Positions 20,036 through 28,301 of a DNA stretch of 64,000 nt are shown one piece after another. The notes under the pieces are model-generated. The model saw only the letters and a program-made list of their open reading frames with translations, had not been told where the DNA came from and ran no database searches. This stretch comes from Hydractinia symbiolongicarpus. Taxonomy: Eukaryota; Cnidaria; Hydrozoa; Anthoathecata; Hydractiniidae. A program made the translations under genes and the position numbers. Within the stretch, counting starts at the first letter, position 1. The number at the start of each line of letters is the position of its first letter. The DNA lies in contig NC_079879.1 of NCBI RefSeq assembly GCF_029227915.1, positions 7,132,001 to 7,196,000 on the forward strand, given 5' to 3'.

Positions 20036-20075
20036 TATTTTATTTAGAGGATAGTTTTTTCTTAAGATAATAGAA
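20036..20075. promoter_or_regulatory. 40-bp bidirectional promoter region
   Basis: The complete gap between divergent starts at 20035 (-) and 20076 (+). It contains TTTTATTTAGAGGATAG and a T-run. The size and the TTAGAG word parallel the divergent gap at 14255-14292. Confidence 0.45.
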
Positions 20076-20543
20076 ATGGCCGAGCATTCTAGTCCCGGAG
20101 AAATGTTTAAAACAGATATATCCAATTCCCAACTTGAGGAGCTGCTGAAATTACGAGATAAGTTCTATGATAGGATAGACAAATACGGCGGATCTCTGAT
20201 CATATTGGCGCTTATGGAGGGTATATCCGAAACCGTGGCCGTTACCAGCTCAATAGCGACCGCAGCGACCATTATTAGAAAAGGCCGCGCAGTTTGGGGT
20301 TCGGGTATGTGTCTATTAAGCTCTGCTTCATGTGCGGTTACCACCGAATATGTTAAGATATATCGGGAGAAACTTAACAAAGTCAGAGCCTCATGTCACG
20401 TTGTACAAAATGCCATCGATGTGTTCGATAAAACGCTACCAAACAGCCTGTACATCTGTAGAGCCGATTTTGAAAGTTTGTGTGATACATATCACAGAAC
20501 TCTCGAGGAACTGGATAAACTAGATATAGGTTATTTAGAGTAA
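20076..20543 (+). CDS. Polinton helical protein with hydrophobic core, paralogue 1
   Basis: 155 residues. The N-terminal motif NSQLEELLKLRDKF is shared with the next gene (NSQLEELIKLKNKF), as are the hydrophobic middle and the later REKLNKV... IxVF... FExLC pattern, so the two are tandem duplicates. Here the hydrophobic middle (VAVTSSIATAATII) is shorter and less Gly-rich than in the second copy. The fold resembles helical-hairpin membrane-inserting proteins such as the apolipoprotein L type, but only by pattern. Spacing to the next gene is 23 bp. Confidence 0.65.
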   Translation: MAEHSSPGEMFKTDISNSQLEELLKLRDKFYDRIDKYGGSLIILALMEGISETVAVTSSIATAATIIRKGRAVWGSGMCLLSSASCAVTTEYVKIYREKLNKVRASCHVVQNAIDVFDKTLPNSLYICRADFESLCDTYHRTLEELDKLDIGYLE

Positions 20544-20566
20544 AGTTTTTTTCTTTGTAGTAACCA

Positions 20567-21124
20567 ATGGCAGAGATTTATCCGAAGCTACCCACGGCTC
20601 CTGAGTATTCGAGCGAGCAAGACAAGTTTAACACAAATACAGTTAATTCCCAACTTGAGGAGTTGATAAAATTAAAAAACAAATTCAACACAAAGTATGA
20701 GAAATACAACAAGGCATTACACCGATTAGTGCTTTTAAATGCCGGCGCGGGCACCCTAACCATTGCCTCCGGTATTGGTTCAATAGTAACGGGCGCTACC
20801 CTTATTGGAATCCCCGTTTCTGTCGGATTGGGTGGTGTGGCCCTATCTGGCTCTATTTCCACCGGCATTATCACAGCCATGATTAAAAGATATCAGAGCA
20901 AACTTGACAAAGTCATGAAATTATATGATGTTGCAACATCGGCCATTGCAGTGTTTGAAAACTACTTCTCACGGGCGCTGAATAATGATGACATTAGTCA
21001 CATTGAATTTCAAACCCTGTGCGGTATATACTACGAAGCTCTGGACAAAATTACGAAAACCGACAGAAAGATGGAGAGCGAAACGCGCAACCAGTTTGAA
21101 AAAAGTCTAATGGCCGAGGTTTAA
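20567..21124 (+). CDS. Polinton helical protein with Gly-rich hydrophobic hairpin, paralogue 2
   Basis: 185 residues. After NSQLEELIKLKNKF and a basic/aromatic helix comes a long Gly/Ala/Thr-rich hydrophobic stretch (TIASGIGSIVTGATLIG, PVSVGLGGVALSGSIS) that could form a membrane-inserting hairpin. A charged helix (RYQSKLDKVMKLYD) and AIAVFENYFSRAL follow. The tail ends DRKMESETRNQFEKSLMAEV. Proteins with this tail recur in cnidarian and arthropod sequence, in my recollection, often next to virus-like genes. It could be a pore, fusion-helper or apoptosis-related protein; none of these is shown. Confidence 0.65.
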   Translation: MAEIYPKLPTAPEYSSEQDKFNTNTVNSQLEELIKLKNKFNTKYEKYNKALHRLVLLNAGAGTLTIASGIGSIVTGATLIGIPVSVGLGGVALSGSISTGIITAMIKRYQSKLDKVMKLYDVATSAIAVFENYFSRALNNDDISHIEFQTLCGIYYEALDKITKTDRKMESETRNQFEKSLMAEV

Positions 21125-21309
21125 AGCCTCAGAAAGACAGTAAATCAGGAACAAAGTTAGTGATGTGTGCATGTACGCCGCTCGCATATTTCGTGTGCTA
21201 TTTGAAAAATTAATATTTGAAAGTAAGGCGGTTTGTGACATTATGTGGCGCGATCGTCCCGAGCCATAGCGGCCCTATCTGCCGACCGCCCTGTGCGATC
21301 CCCGGCATC
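21125..21309. other. non-coding gap between convergent genes
   Basis: Between the stop at 21124 (+) and the integrase hairpin. It contains a CG-rich stretch (CGGCCCTATCTGCCGACCGC) at about 21270-21290 but no gene. Confidence 0.4.
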
Positions 21310-21334
21310 ATCTTTACCAGATACAGGTAAAGAT
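21310..21334 (-). terminator. 3'-end hairpin after the integrase
   Basis: ATCTTTACC, 7-base loop AGATACA, GGTAAAGAT: a perfect 9-bp stem, 25 bases past the minus-strand integrase stop. It matches the hairpin near 12615-12637 in arms and loop. Confidence 0.55.
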
Positions 21335-21359
21335 ACTTTTTATGTATCGTCCCCCTTTT

Positions 21360-22338
21360 TCACCAACCTTGCACATAATCAGGAGGTAATTCTGTATCTT
21401 CAGGTATTAACATCAATTCCTCTTTTACAAAAGCCCGTCTGGGTCCGTCTTGAACATAGTACATTACACGGTTACCAGGTTGCGCTATTACCTCACGCAA
21501 TCTATATGTGTTTTTCGACCATATTCTATCGGTTGCCCATCTCCGCCCATCATCATGCTCTTCACCAGGTTGTAGTAGATATCTATACAGGCCATCTTTA
21601 GGTAATTCTACTTCAGGTGGATAATTCTCTCGTTTAGCAAGAGGCACCTCTTTCATTATAATAGCATCTTTTGGTTTCATACCAATCATCTGCGTCTTTG
21701 TATCGTTTAGCCTATCAATCAGTTTATACAGATGCCCATGTAGATGATACCTTTTCCGAATCATTCAGTTCTTGAGCATCTTGTATTTTGAATAAATTTT
21801 CGGCAAGTATCTTGTTCAACGCCTCAACAAAAGCTGTGTGCGTATGCTTATATTTTGTAGTCGCCCTTTTAATTTCAACCTTATGCTTCTCCAACAATTT
21901 TGATACATCTGCCTTGAATTCTGAACCGTTATCACATTGGAAAGTTTTCGAATAAGTTAATGGTCCTGCCTTGTAGATGTCTTCAATCATAGCGGCAACC
22001 TCTTTGGCTTTCTTAGTCCTCAAAGGTCGGGCTACTTTGTATCTGGAAGCAGCATCGATTCCCGACAAAATGTACTTATATTTATTACCATACAGTATGT
22101 CACCGGGCATGTATAATAAATCGAATTGATGTAAATCATTAGGGGTGGTAACTTCATAATGTGGTCTTTCAACATGTTTTGGAGCGGGTAAATGTACTTG
22201 CCAAAATGCTTGTTTTGATAGCCACTTCTTAATCTGCTTTGGCTTGAAACCGAATCATCTTAAATTCTGAACAGCCTTTTGTCCTTTCCATAAATTTTGA
22301 GGTTGATAGTAAGTCTCTTGAAGTTTAGAGTTTGACAT
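21360..22338 (-). pseudogene. INT: Polinton integrase (retrovirus-like, DDE), broken
   Basis: Minus strand from the ATG at 22338. The catalytic triad is readable: Asp codon at 22122-22120 (HQFD), Asp at 21933-21931 (CDNGSEF), and Glu at 21825-21823 (FVEALN), the last two separated by 35 residues as in retroviral integrases. The C-terminal part contains a LND...IGMKPKDAI segment and a small beta-rich domain (chromo/SH3-like by position). Breaks: an in-frame TGA at 22255-22257 (codon 28), and a one-base frame change in the GGG run near 21734-21736, so the C-terminal domain is read in another frame. The enzyme would insert the element with a short duplication. This copy is probably inactive unless the breaks are assembly errors. 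Confidence 0.88.
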
Positions 22339-22428
22339 GTTTTATTTATGCACACCTTTATTTATCTCCTGATGTGGTACGATAAAAGTGCTTAAAGTTT
22401 TTTATATTTATATTTATATTATATTAAT
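22339..22428. promoter_or_regulatory. divergent promoter region, integrase/SAP-like gene
   Basis: A 90-bp gap between divergent starts. On the plus side it ends in an A/T tract (AAAGTTTTTTATATTTATAT...) that gives TATA-like elements about 20-40 bases before the ATG at 22429. Confidence 0.4.
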
Positions 22429-22698
22429 ATGTCAGACATGAATACCACACCGGATTACAAATTGATGAAACTGAGAGAGTTGAGAGAGGTTGCTAAATCC
22501 CGTGGAATTAAGTATATTGTGGGGATGAAAAAGGCTAAACTGGTTGAGGTGATTGAGAAGAATGATCTCGACCCATCCTACACCATCGATCTGGATACCA
22601 AGAAGGAATGGCATGGATACTGTTCAAGGTGGAGGTCGAAAAACAGGGAGGCATATCTAAAATCTCAAAAACGTTATAACGACAAGAGATCCAAGTGA
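22429..22698 (+). CDS. small SAP/LEM-like DNA-binding protein
   Basis: 89 residues. Residues about 11-45 (LMKLRELREVAKSRGIK, then MKKAKLVEVIEKND) have the helix-extended loop-helix pattern of SAP/HeH or Rho-N-like domains that bind DNA. The C-terminal half is strongly basic (WRSKNREAYLKSQKRYNDKR), as in a small DNA-condensing or accessory protein. A similar SAP-like module opens the polymerase (24157). A GTTAC palindrome follows 11 bases after the stop. Confidence 0.65.
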   Translation: MSDMNTTPDYKLMKLRELREVAKSRGIKYIVGMKKAKLVEVIEKNDLDPSYTIDLDTKKEWHGYCSRWRSKNREAYLKSQKRYNDKRSK

Positions 22699-22709
22699 TT
22701 GGGTATTTT

Positions 22710-22733
22710 TTTGTTACTCAGACGGGTAACAAA
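22710..22733 (+). terminator. GTTAC-type 3'-end hairpin
   Basis: TTTGTTAC and GTAACAAA arms, extended by a T-G and a C-G pair, around a four-base loop. It is preceded by a T-run and lies 11 bases beyond the stop at 22698. Confidence 0.65.
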
Positions 22734-22739
22734 TGTGAT

Positions 22740-22924
22740 TCACGGCCCTCGAGGTGCTGGTGGGTGGGTACCCATGGTCTATCGATGTATGTGTGTTTTA
22801 GCGTGTTTTACTACAATTTTAGCATGGTGGTTGCCCCACAAACTAGGACACTCACGACCCTTCAACACGGTTTACGATTTTTAAAACCGTCTTAAAGATT
22901 CAAAATCGTATATCGTACACAAGC
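22740..22924 (+). promoter_or_regulatory. duplicated promoter cassette, copy A
   Basis: It contains a 60-base block starting CCCTCGAGGTGCTGGTGGGT that recurs exactly at 23587. A conserved core near the start codon has a TTTTTAAAACC box, TTAAAG, then ATCGTATATCGTA and ATGACATCG. Directly upstream of the acidic-protein gene. Confidence 0.6.
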
Positions 22925-23536
22925 ATGACATCGAGAAATACAGTTGATAACAAACCATCCACCTGCGAAATGGACTGGATATTATTCCGAAGATTTTTCT
23001 ACGACGAAGATATCGAATACAAATATCCCAGAGTACCCATAAGGTATGTTGAATTCAAAACCTACATCAGAAGTAATAGAACGATTGACGATGTAAGATA
23101 TATAGCCCAAAAACTCGAAATAAGTGATGAACTGAGAAATAACTTGAGTGATGAGGATGATGATGATGATGATGAGGATCGATATGACATTATAAACCAT
23201 TTGACATGGTATGTTGTGTCAACATCCGTTGATGATCCTAATGAACCCCAGGTCGAAGTATCTATTGGATATGTACCTATTGTTGCAAATAGACATGTGA
23301 ATAGGCATAGATTGGGAGGGTTTTATAGCCAAAAATGGTTTGAGGATGAGGGTTATGATATCCATGCAGAGGGTTATGGTGAGGCATACGATGAGGATGG
23401 GAACATCATATACATTACCTATGATGAGGATGTGAAATACAGATTAATACATGTTAATGATTCTGATGATGATGATGAGGATGATAATCCTTATAACAAA
23501 TGTTGTTGTGAGTTTTGCGTCGGCCAAAAATATTGA
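22925..23536 (+). CDS. acidic Polinton accessory protein, unknown function
   Basis: 203 residues. It opens with MTSRNTV, identical to the first seven residues of the polymerase at 24157, suggesting duplication of the polymerase promoter-start segment. Two Asp/Glu runs (DEDDDDDDED near residue 77, and DSDDDDEDD near 182) are encoded by GAT repeats. The middle is Tyr/Asp/Glu-rich. The C-terminus has a Cys cluster (NKCCCEFCVG) that might bind metal. It could mimic DNA or bind basic proteins; no family recognised. A perfect 24-bp palindrome follows 21 bases after the stop. Confidence 0.6.
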   Translation: MTSRNTVDNKPSTCEMDWILFRRFFYDEDIEYKYPRVPIRYVEFKTYIRSNRTIDDVRYIAQKLEISDELRNNLSDEDDDDDDEDRYDIINHLTWYVVSTSVDDPNEPQVEVSIGYVPIVANRHVNRHRLGGFYSQKWFEDEGYDIHAEGYGEAYDEDGNIIYITYDEDVKYRLIHVNDSDDDDEDDNPYNKCCCEFCVGQKY

Positions 23537-23557
23537 TTGAACAACCCGGATTGTTTT

Positions 23558-23581
23558 TTTGTTACCCGATCGGGTAACAAA
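23558..23581 (+). terminator. 24-bp perfect palindrome (GTTAC type)
   Basis: Arm TTTGTTACCCGA followed by its exact reverse complement, with GATC at the centre and a T-run before it. It lies 21 bases after the stop at 23536. Confidence 0.68.
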
Positions 23582-23741
23582 TGTGGACCCTCGAGGTGCT
23601 GGTGGGTGGGTACCCATGGTCTATCGATGTATGTGTGTTTTAGCGTGATGGTTGTATTACAAACGATGACACTCATTACACTCCAACACGGTTTATAAAA
23701 AATTGGCTTTAAGATTACAAAATCGTATATCATAGCCAAGC
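23582..23741 (+). promoter_or_regulatory. duplicated promoter cassette, copy B
   Basis: It repeats the 60-base CCCTCGAGG block of copy A exactly, then diverges by deletions. It keeps the core: TTTATAAAAAATTGGC, TTTAAAG, and AAAATCGTATATCATA before ATGACATCA. Confidence 0.6.
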
Positions 23742-24044
23742 ATGACATCAACATTTATTACTTCGATTTGTAACTTCCACCGAGACACGTGTGTCTTAGT
23801 AGAAAATCAGGACTTAATATGGCACATTAGCAATGAACTAACGGTTCTCGAACTGATAGCTATCGCTATGTATCTCGGAATACTTGACGAACAGGATCTC
23901 GATCGAGATCTCGGGCGTAATGAGCTTTTCAAATTGGTGACCGATAGTATTATGTTACTAGCATGCACACCACCATCCGAATCGAAAACTGTAGAACAAC
24001 TAAAGAAACTCGTCAGGGAGCATTATCAGTACGGTTACCCATAA
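23742..24044 (+). CDS. small helical Polinton protein, possibly death-fold-like
   Basis: 100 residues, predicted all-helical by inspection: LIWHISNEL, then TVLELIAIAMYLGI, DEQDLDRDLG, NELFKLVTDSIMLL, and TVEQLKKLVREHYQ. The spacing, an LxLIAIAMYLGI helix followed by an acidic helix and a Leu-rich fourth helix, resembles death-domain/DED-type folds used in apoptosis and innate signalling. Virus-like elements are known to carry apoptosis modulators, so this would make sense, but it is a pattern-level inference. The gene sits between copy B of the promoter cassette and a perfect palindrome. Confidence 0.55.
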   Translation: MTSTFITSICNFHRDTCVLVENQDLIWHISNELTVLELIAIAMYLGILDEQDLDRDLGRNELFKLVTDSIMLLACTPPSESKTVEQLKKLVREHYQYGYP

Positions 24045-24060
24045 TGTGATCACATGGATC

Positions 24061-24084
24061 TTTGTTACTCGATCGAGTAACAAA
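24061..24084 (+). terminator. 24-bp perfect palindrome (GTTAC type)
   Basis: Arm TTTGTTACTCGA plus its exact reverse complement, 16 bases after the stop at 24044 and 72 bases before the polymerase start. It differs from the palindrome at 23558 by compensating changes (CCC/GGG to CTC/GAG), so symmetry has been conserved. Confidence 0.7.
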
Positions 24085-24156
24085 TTAATCTTTTTTTGGT
24101 TTCACGATTATATAAAACCATATTAAAGGTCTACATATAGTATATCACAACCCGAT
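24085..24156 (+). promoter_or_regulatory. polymerase promoter, core of the cassette
   Basis: TTTCACGATTATATAAAACC, a TTAAAGG word and TAGTATATCAC before the ATG. The same core and spacing occur in copies A and B. Confidence 0.55.
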
Positions 24157-27100
24157 ATGACTTCGAGAAATACAGTTGTTGAATTAAGAGCTCTCGCTAG
24201 AGAACGAGGTCTACATGGATACTCAAGGCTCAGAAAGGTCGATCTGATCGAATTATTGACACCCACTACCGTGTCAGCACCGGTACCCGTGTCGAGACCC
24301 ACCAGACCGGTACCAGCGCCGAGACCCTCGAGATCCGGTACTAGCCAACAAGACATGGATTTGTTTGAGCAGCAAGAAATGGCTAAAACTAGACCTCAGA
24401 TAAAAAGTAAGTTGAATGAATGGAGGGAATGGTTGATAAATCATGTACCTAAGGCCATTAAGTATAAAACAACAAAAGCTTTCAAAACCATGAAGGATAA
24501 GATCATGGCTTTGTATAAAGGCACTGGAGAGGAAGAGGTGGAAGAGGTGGAAGAGGAAAATCCTTATACACCAATTGAAGAGGCGTTTGACCGTTCATAC
24601 AAACGTTTCAAAATAAACTCAGATGGTAAGAAGAAGAATGTCAAGGTTTTTCTAAAACAGATTCAACCTATCATTAAGAGGCTAATGAGGGACGTGCTAG
24701 GTCAAAAGAAGTCGCTGAAGACTCAGGCGACCTTGTGGGTGAAATGGGTAAAGGAGGACACCAGCGAGGCTGGTGTCACGTGCGTACATGTCGACAAAGC
24801 GTTCAATAGTTATATGGAGATACTACATGCCAATGGTGACATTTCTGATGTTTTTGATCGTATGTGTAATAAGATAATTGAGCAGATTGAAAACCCTGCT
24901 CTACCCACCAGCGGATTCACAATCGAAAGGATCCTACATATGCATGTGGACTTTCACAAACTAAAATTAACCAGAGGTAGTTCTTACTTGCCGCTACCCA
25001 AGAATTTCAGTGGTAAGTTCTCCGTGATTAACCCTCATAACGAGGATGAAGAATGCTTCAAATGGGCCGTTTTAGCTGCCTTATATCATGATAAGATAGA
25101 TAATCATCCTGAACGAATCTCAATCCTTAAGAAGTATGAAGACAAGTGCAATTGGGATGGTATAACTTTCCCTATGGCACTAAACAGGATAGATTTGTTT
25201 GAGAGAAGGAACCCTGATATCGCTGTGCATGTTTTGACAAAAGATGACATAGAAGGTATCTACATGTGTCGAAAGTCGAAGCATCTGGATCGTAAGGAGA
25301 CGGTTGTTTTGTTTTTACTGTGTGAGGGGGATAAGAGGCATTATATCGCTGTTAAGAACCTGAGTGGTGTCCTGAGCAAGGTCAACTCAAAGCATAAAAA
25401 TAAAGAGTATTATTGCTTGAATTGTCTCTCTGGTTTTCCAAGCGAACAGAAAAGGGATGAGCACTTTGAGTATTGTAAGAATAACGATGCTGTTAATATT
25501 CAACTCCCTAGGGAGGGTAGTACCCTAACCTTCACCCACGGTCAATACCAGTTCAAAGCCCCATTCATCATGTATGCCGATTTCGAAGCTTTTACAAAAC
25601 CTGAAGAGATAGAGTGTGGATCGTCCACCGAGAAAGTTGGTAAACATATCCCCACCGGATTCTGTTGTTATAGTAAATATGCTCATGGTGAAGTTTTGGA
25701 CCCTCTGAAGCTTTACCGTGGTGATGACTGTGTTCCACGATTTGTGGATCATGTGGTTTCCGAGGCGAAAAGGTTATATAACATGTTTCCACAACTTGGT
25801 ATGCAAGATCTAACCGATGAAGAACTTGATGGATATGAAAATTCCACCAACTGCCACATCTGTATGAGAGAATTTGGTGATAATGACATCAAGGTTAGGG
25901 ATCACTGTCATTTTACAGGCAAGTTTCGTGGATCGGCACACATGGAATGTAGTCTCCGTTACAAGGTGCCTAATTATATTCCGGTTGTCTTCCATAATCT
26001 GAGCGGATATGATGCGCATCTATTTATCAAAGAGCTTGCGAAGAAGTATGGAGAAGGTGGTATGAGTGTAATCGCTGAAAATAAAGTATCTCTTTCTCGA
26101 CTGATGTTAAGGTTGGTGAATACACCGACAAAAATGGTGAGACGAAAGACAAAAAGATAAAGCTGAGATTCATCGATTCATTTAGATTTATGTCAAGAGG
26201 ATTAGGTTCCTTGGCCGACAATCTATCCGATGATCAGTGTAAAAACCTTAGAAAATTCTTCAATGATGAGCAATTCAACATAATGAGAAGGAAGGGTGTA
26301 TACCCATATGAGTATGTTGATTCATTCGATAGGTTTAATGAAACCAGGCTTTCTTTGAAAGATGACTTTTATAGCAAGTTGAACATGAATGGTATCAGCG
26401 ATGCCGATTATGCGCATGCCCATAAGGTGTGGAAGGACATGAAAGTTGAAAATATGGGCGTTTATCATGATATCTATCTCAAAACGGATGTTCTGCTTCT
26501 GAGTGATGTGTTTGAGACATTCAGAGAGACATGTTTGAGAAACTATAAACTAGATCCCGCTCATTTTTACACGGCCCCCGGATTAGCTTGGCAGGCATGC
26601 CTGAAAAAGACAGATGTTGAGCTGGATTTGTTGTCAGATATGGATATGTTACTGTTTGTGGAGATGGGTATTAGGGGTGGTCTCTGTCAGGCCGTTCACA
26701 GACACGCGAAGGCAAATAATCCATATATGGGTGATATGTATAATACTTCAGAAGATACAACCTATCTACAGTATCTTGATGCTAACAATCTGTATGGATG
26801 GGCAATGATACAGAAGATGCCCACCGGAGGGTTTGAGTGGGATGATTCTGGTAAATTTACACCCAAACTCATTTCAAAGTTAGCTGCGGAAAACGGTGAA
26901 AAGGGGTACATGCTTGAGGTTGATGTTAGATATCCACATGATCTTCATGACGCACATAACGATCTTCCTTTCATGCCTGAGAGGAATGTTATCAATGGTG
27001 TTGAGAAGCTGACACCGTGTCTTTCGGACAAGAGGAACTATGTAATTCATATCCGTGCGCTTGCTCAAGCTTTGAATCACGGTCTTGTTCTGGATAAGGT

Positions 27101-28006
27101 TCATAGGGTACTGAGGTTTGATCAGAGCGCATGGTTGAAACCTTACATCGACTTCAATACACAGCTGCGCACGGAGTCGAAGAATGACTTTGAAAAGGAT
27201 TTCTTCAAGCTGATGAACAATTCCGTCTTTGGGAAGACAATGGAGAATCAGCGAAGACAGAAGGATATACGTTTGGCCACAAACCAAAAGAATTATGAGA
27301 AAATGGTGATGAAGCCAAACTTCAGGGGTGCAATATCCGTTTCTCGGAAACACTGATGGGGATAGAGATGTCCAAGATCAAGATCAAAATGAACAAACCG
27401 ATCTATCTCGGCCCCACAATCCTCCATCTATCCAAGATGGTTATGTATGAGTTCCACCATGATTACATGAGACCGAAATATGGTGATGATGTGAAGCTTT
27501 GCTACATGGAGACGGATTCATTCGTTTACCACATAAAAACAGACGACTTCTACAAAGATATCGCGAACGATGTGTCTGCGAGATTTGACACATCTGGGTA
27601 TGATAAGGAAGATGGTAGACCTCTACCATTAGGTTTGAATAAAAAGATCATTGGGCTGATGAAGGACGAGTTAGGTGGTAAGGTGATGACTGAGTTCATC
27701 GCCCTAAGAGCTAAGACATACGCATACAAACAGCTATGTGGTAAGGAGGGTAAGAGGTGTAAGGGGGTGAAGAAATGCGTGGTAAGGGAGACCATAGGTT
27801 TCGATGACTATAAGAGATGCCTGTTTGAGGGTGAGAACATTTACAGAACCCAAATGACATTTCGATCTATTAAGCATGATGTTCACACAATAAAAACAAA
27901 TAAACTGGCGCTCAATGCTGATGATGATAAACGCATAATTTTGGAAGATGGTATTACCACACTGGCAAGAGGACATTATAGACACACATATCACTATAAT
28001 TTATAG
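24157..28006 (+). pseudogene. POLB: Polinton DNA polymerase B (protein-primed type), two frameshifts
   Basis: About 1283 codons in three frames: 24157 to about 26085, then to about 27330, then to the stop at 28006. In order: SAP-like module (residues about 7-36), Pro/Glu-rich linker, an N-terminal NEDEECFKWAVLAAL domain, and a C2H2/C2HC finger near 418. Exo I YADFEAF lies near 470, a CHIC...RDHCHFTG HNH-like zinc region near 565-600, and Exo II FHNLSGYDAHLF near 611. Then come motif A LDANNLYG (about 26770), motif B KLMNNSVFGKT (about 27210) and motif C (27503-27520). Motif C reads YMETDS where family B enzymes normally have D at the Glu. Each break equals one base lost. The last 40 bases lie within the right inverted repeat. 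Confidence 0.92.
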
Positions 28007-28301
28007 GGCACGGCAGATGAGGGTGGGGAGGGACCCATTGGGACACGACGGGGGGTGGGGGATTTGGACAGATATCGTTGATTTAACGTGGATGATCTAT
28101 AATTTAACGTAAAGTGGTAAAGTGCTAACGGATTTTATGGACCCTTCTATCGTTGATTTGACGTGGATGATCTATAATTTAACGTAAAGTGGTACAACAT
28201 ATTAATCGCTAAGGGATGTTATGGACCTTTTTTACGTTGATTTGACGTGGATGCCCGCTTATTTGACATGATTGTCCTAGGATCCGCCTTTTCCTATCTC
28301 T
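27967..28301 (-). repeat. Polinton right terminal inverted repeat
   Basis: 335 bp, reverse complement of 12307-12618 plus about 23 extra bases. It holds three roughly 80-bp subrepeats with GTTGATTTGACGTGGATG and CTATAATTTAACGTAAAGTGG words. It includes the polymerase stop codon region. Confidence 0.92.

Larger units (their letters stand above)
12307..28301 (+). mobile_element. Polinton/Maverick element, ~16.0 kb, inserted in a host exon
   Basis: The ends are inverted repeats starting 5'-AG, as known for Polintons, and are flanked by CCTTG on both sides. Inside are the hallmark genes: double jelly-roll capsid protein, packaging ATPase, minor capsid candidate, retrovirus-like integrase and family B polymerase. 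Genes are intron-less, closely spaced and less AT-rich than the surroundings. The polymerase has two frameshifts and the integrase a stop plus a frameshift, so this copy is unlikely to move by itself, although its ends and target duplication look young. No adenain-type protease was found. Polintons replicate by a protein-primed polymerase, integrate with their own integrase, and are thought able to form virions. Confidence 0.95.

Noticed and set aside
20036-20125. Upstream extension of the coiled-coil protein to 20125
   Set aside because: It would overlap the divergent gene at 20076 and lacks the compact-promoter layout; the ATG at 20035 opens the acidic conserved-looking start.
21245-21601. 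Plus-strand frame of 118 codons
   Set aside because: Antisense shadow of the integrase C-terminal region and its 3' hairpin.
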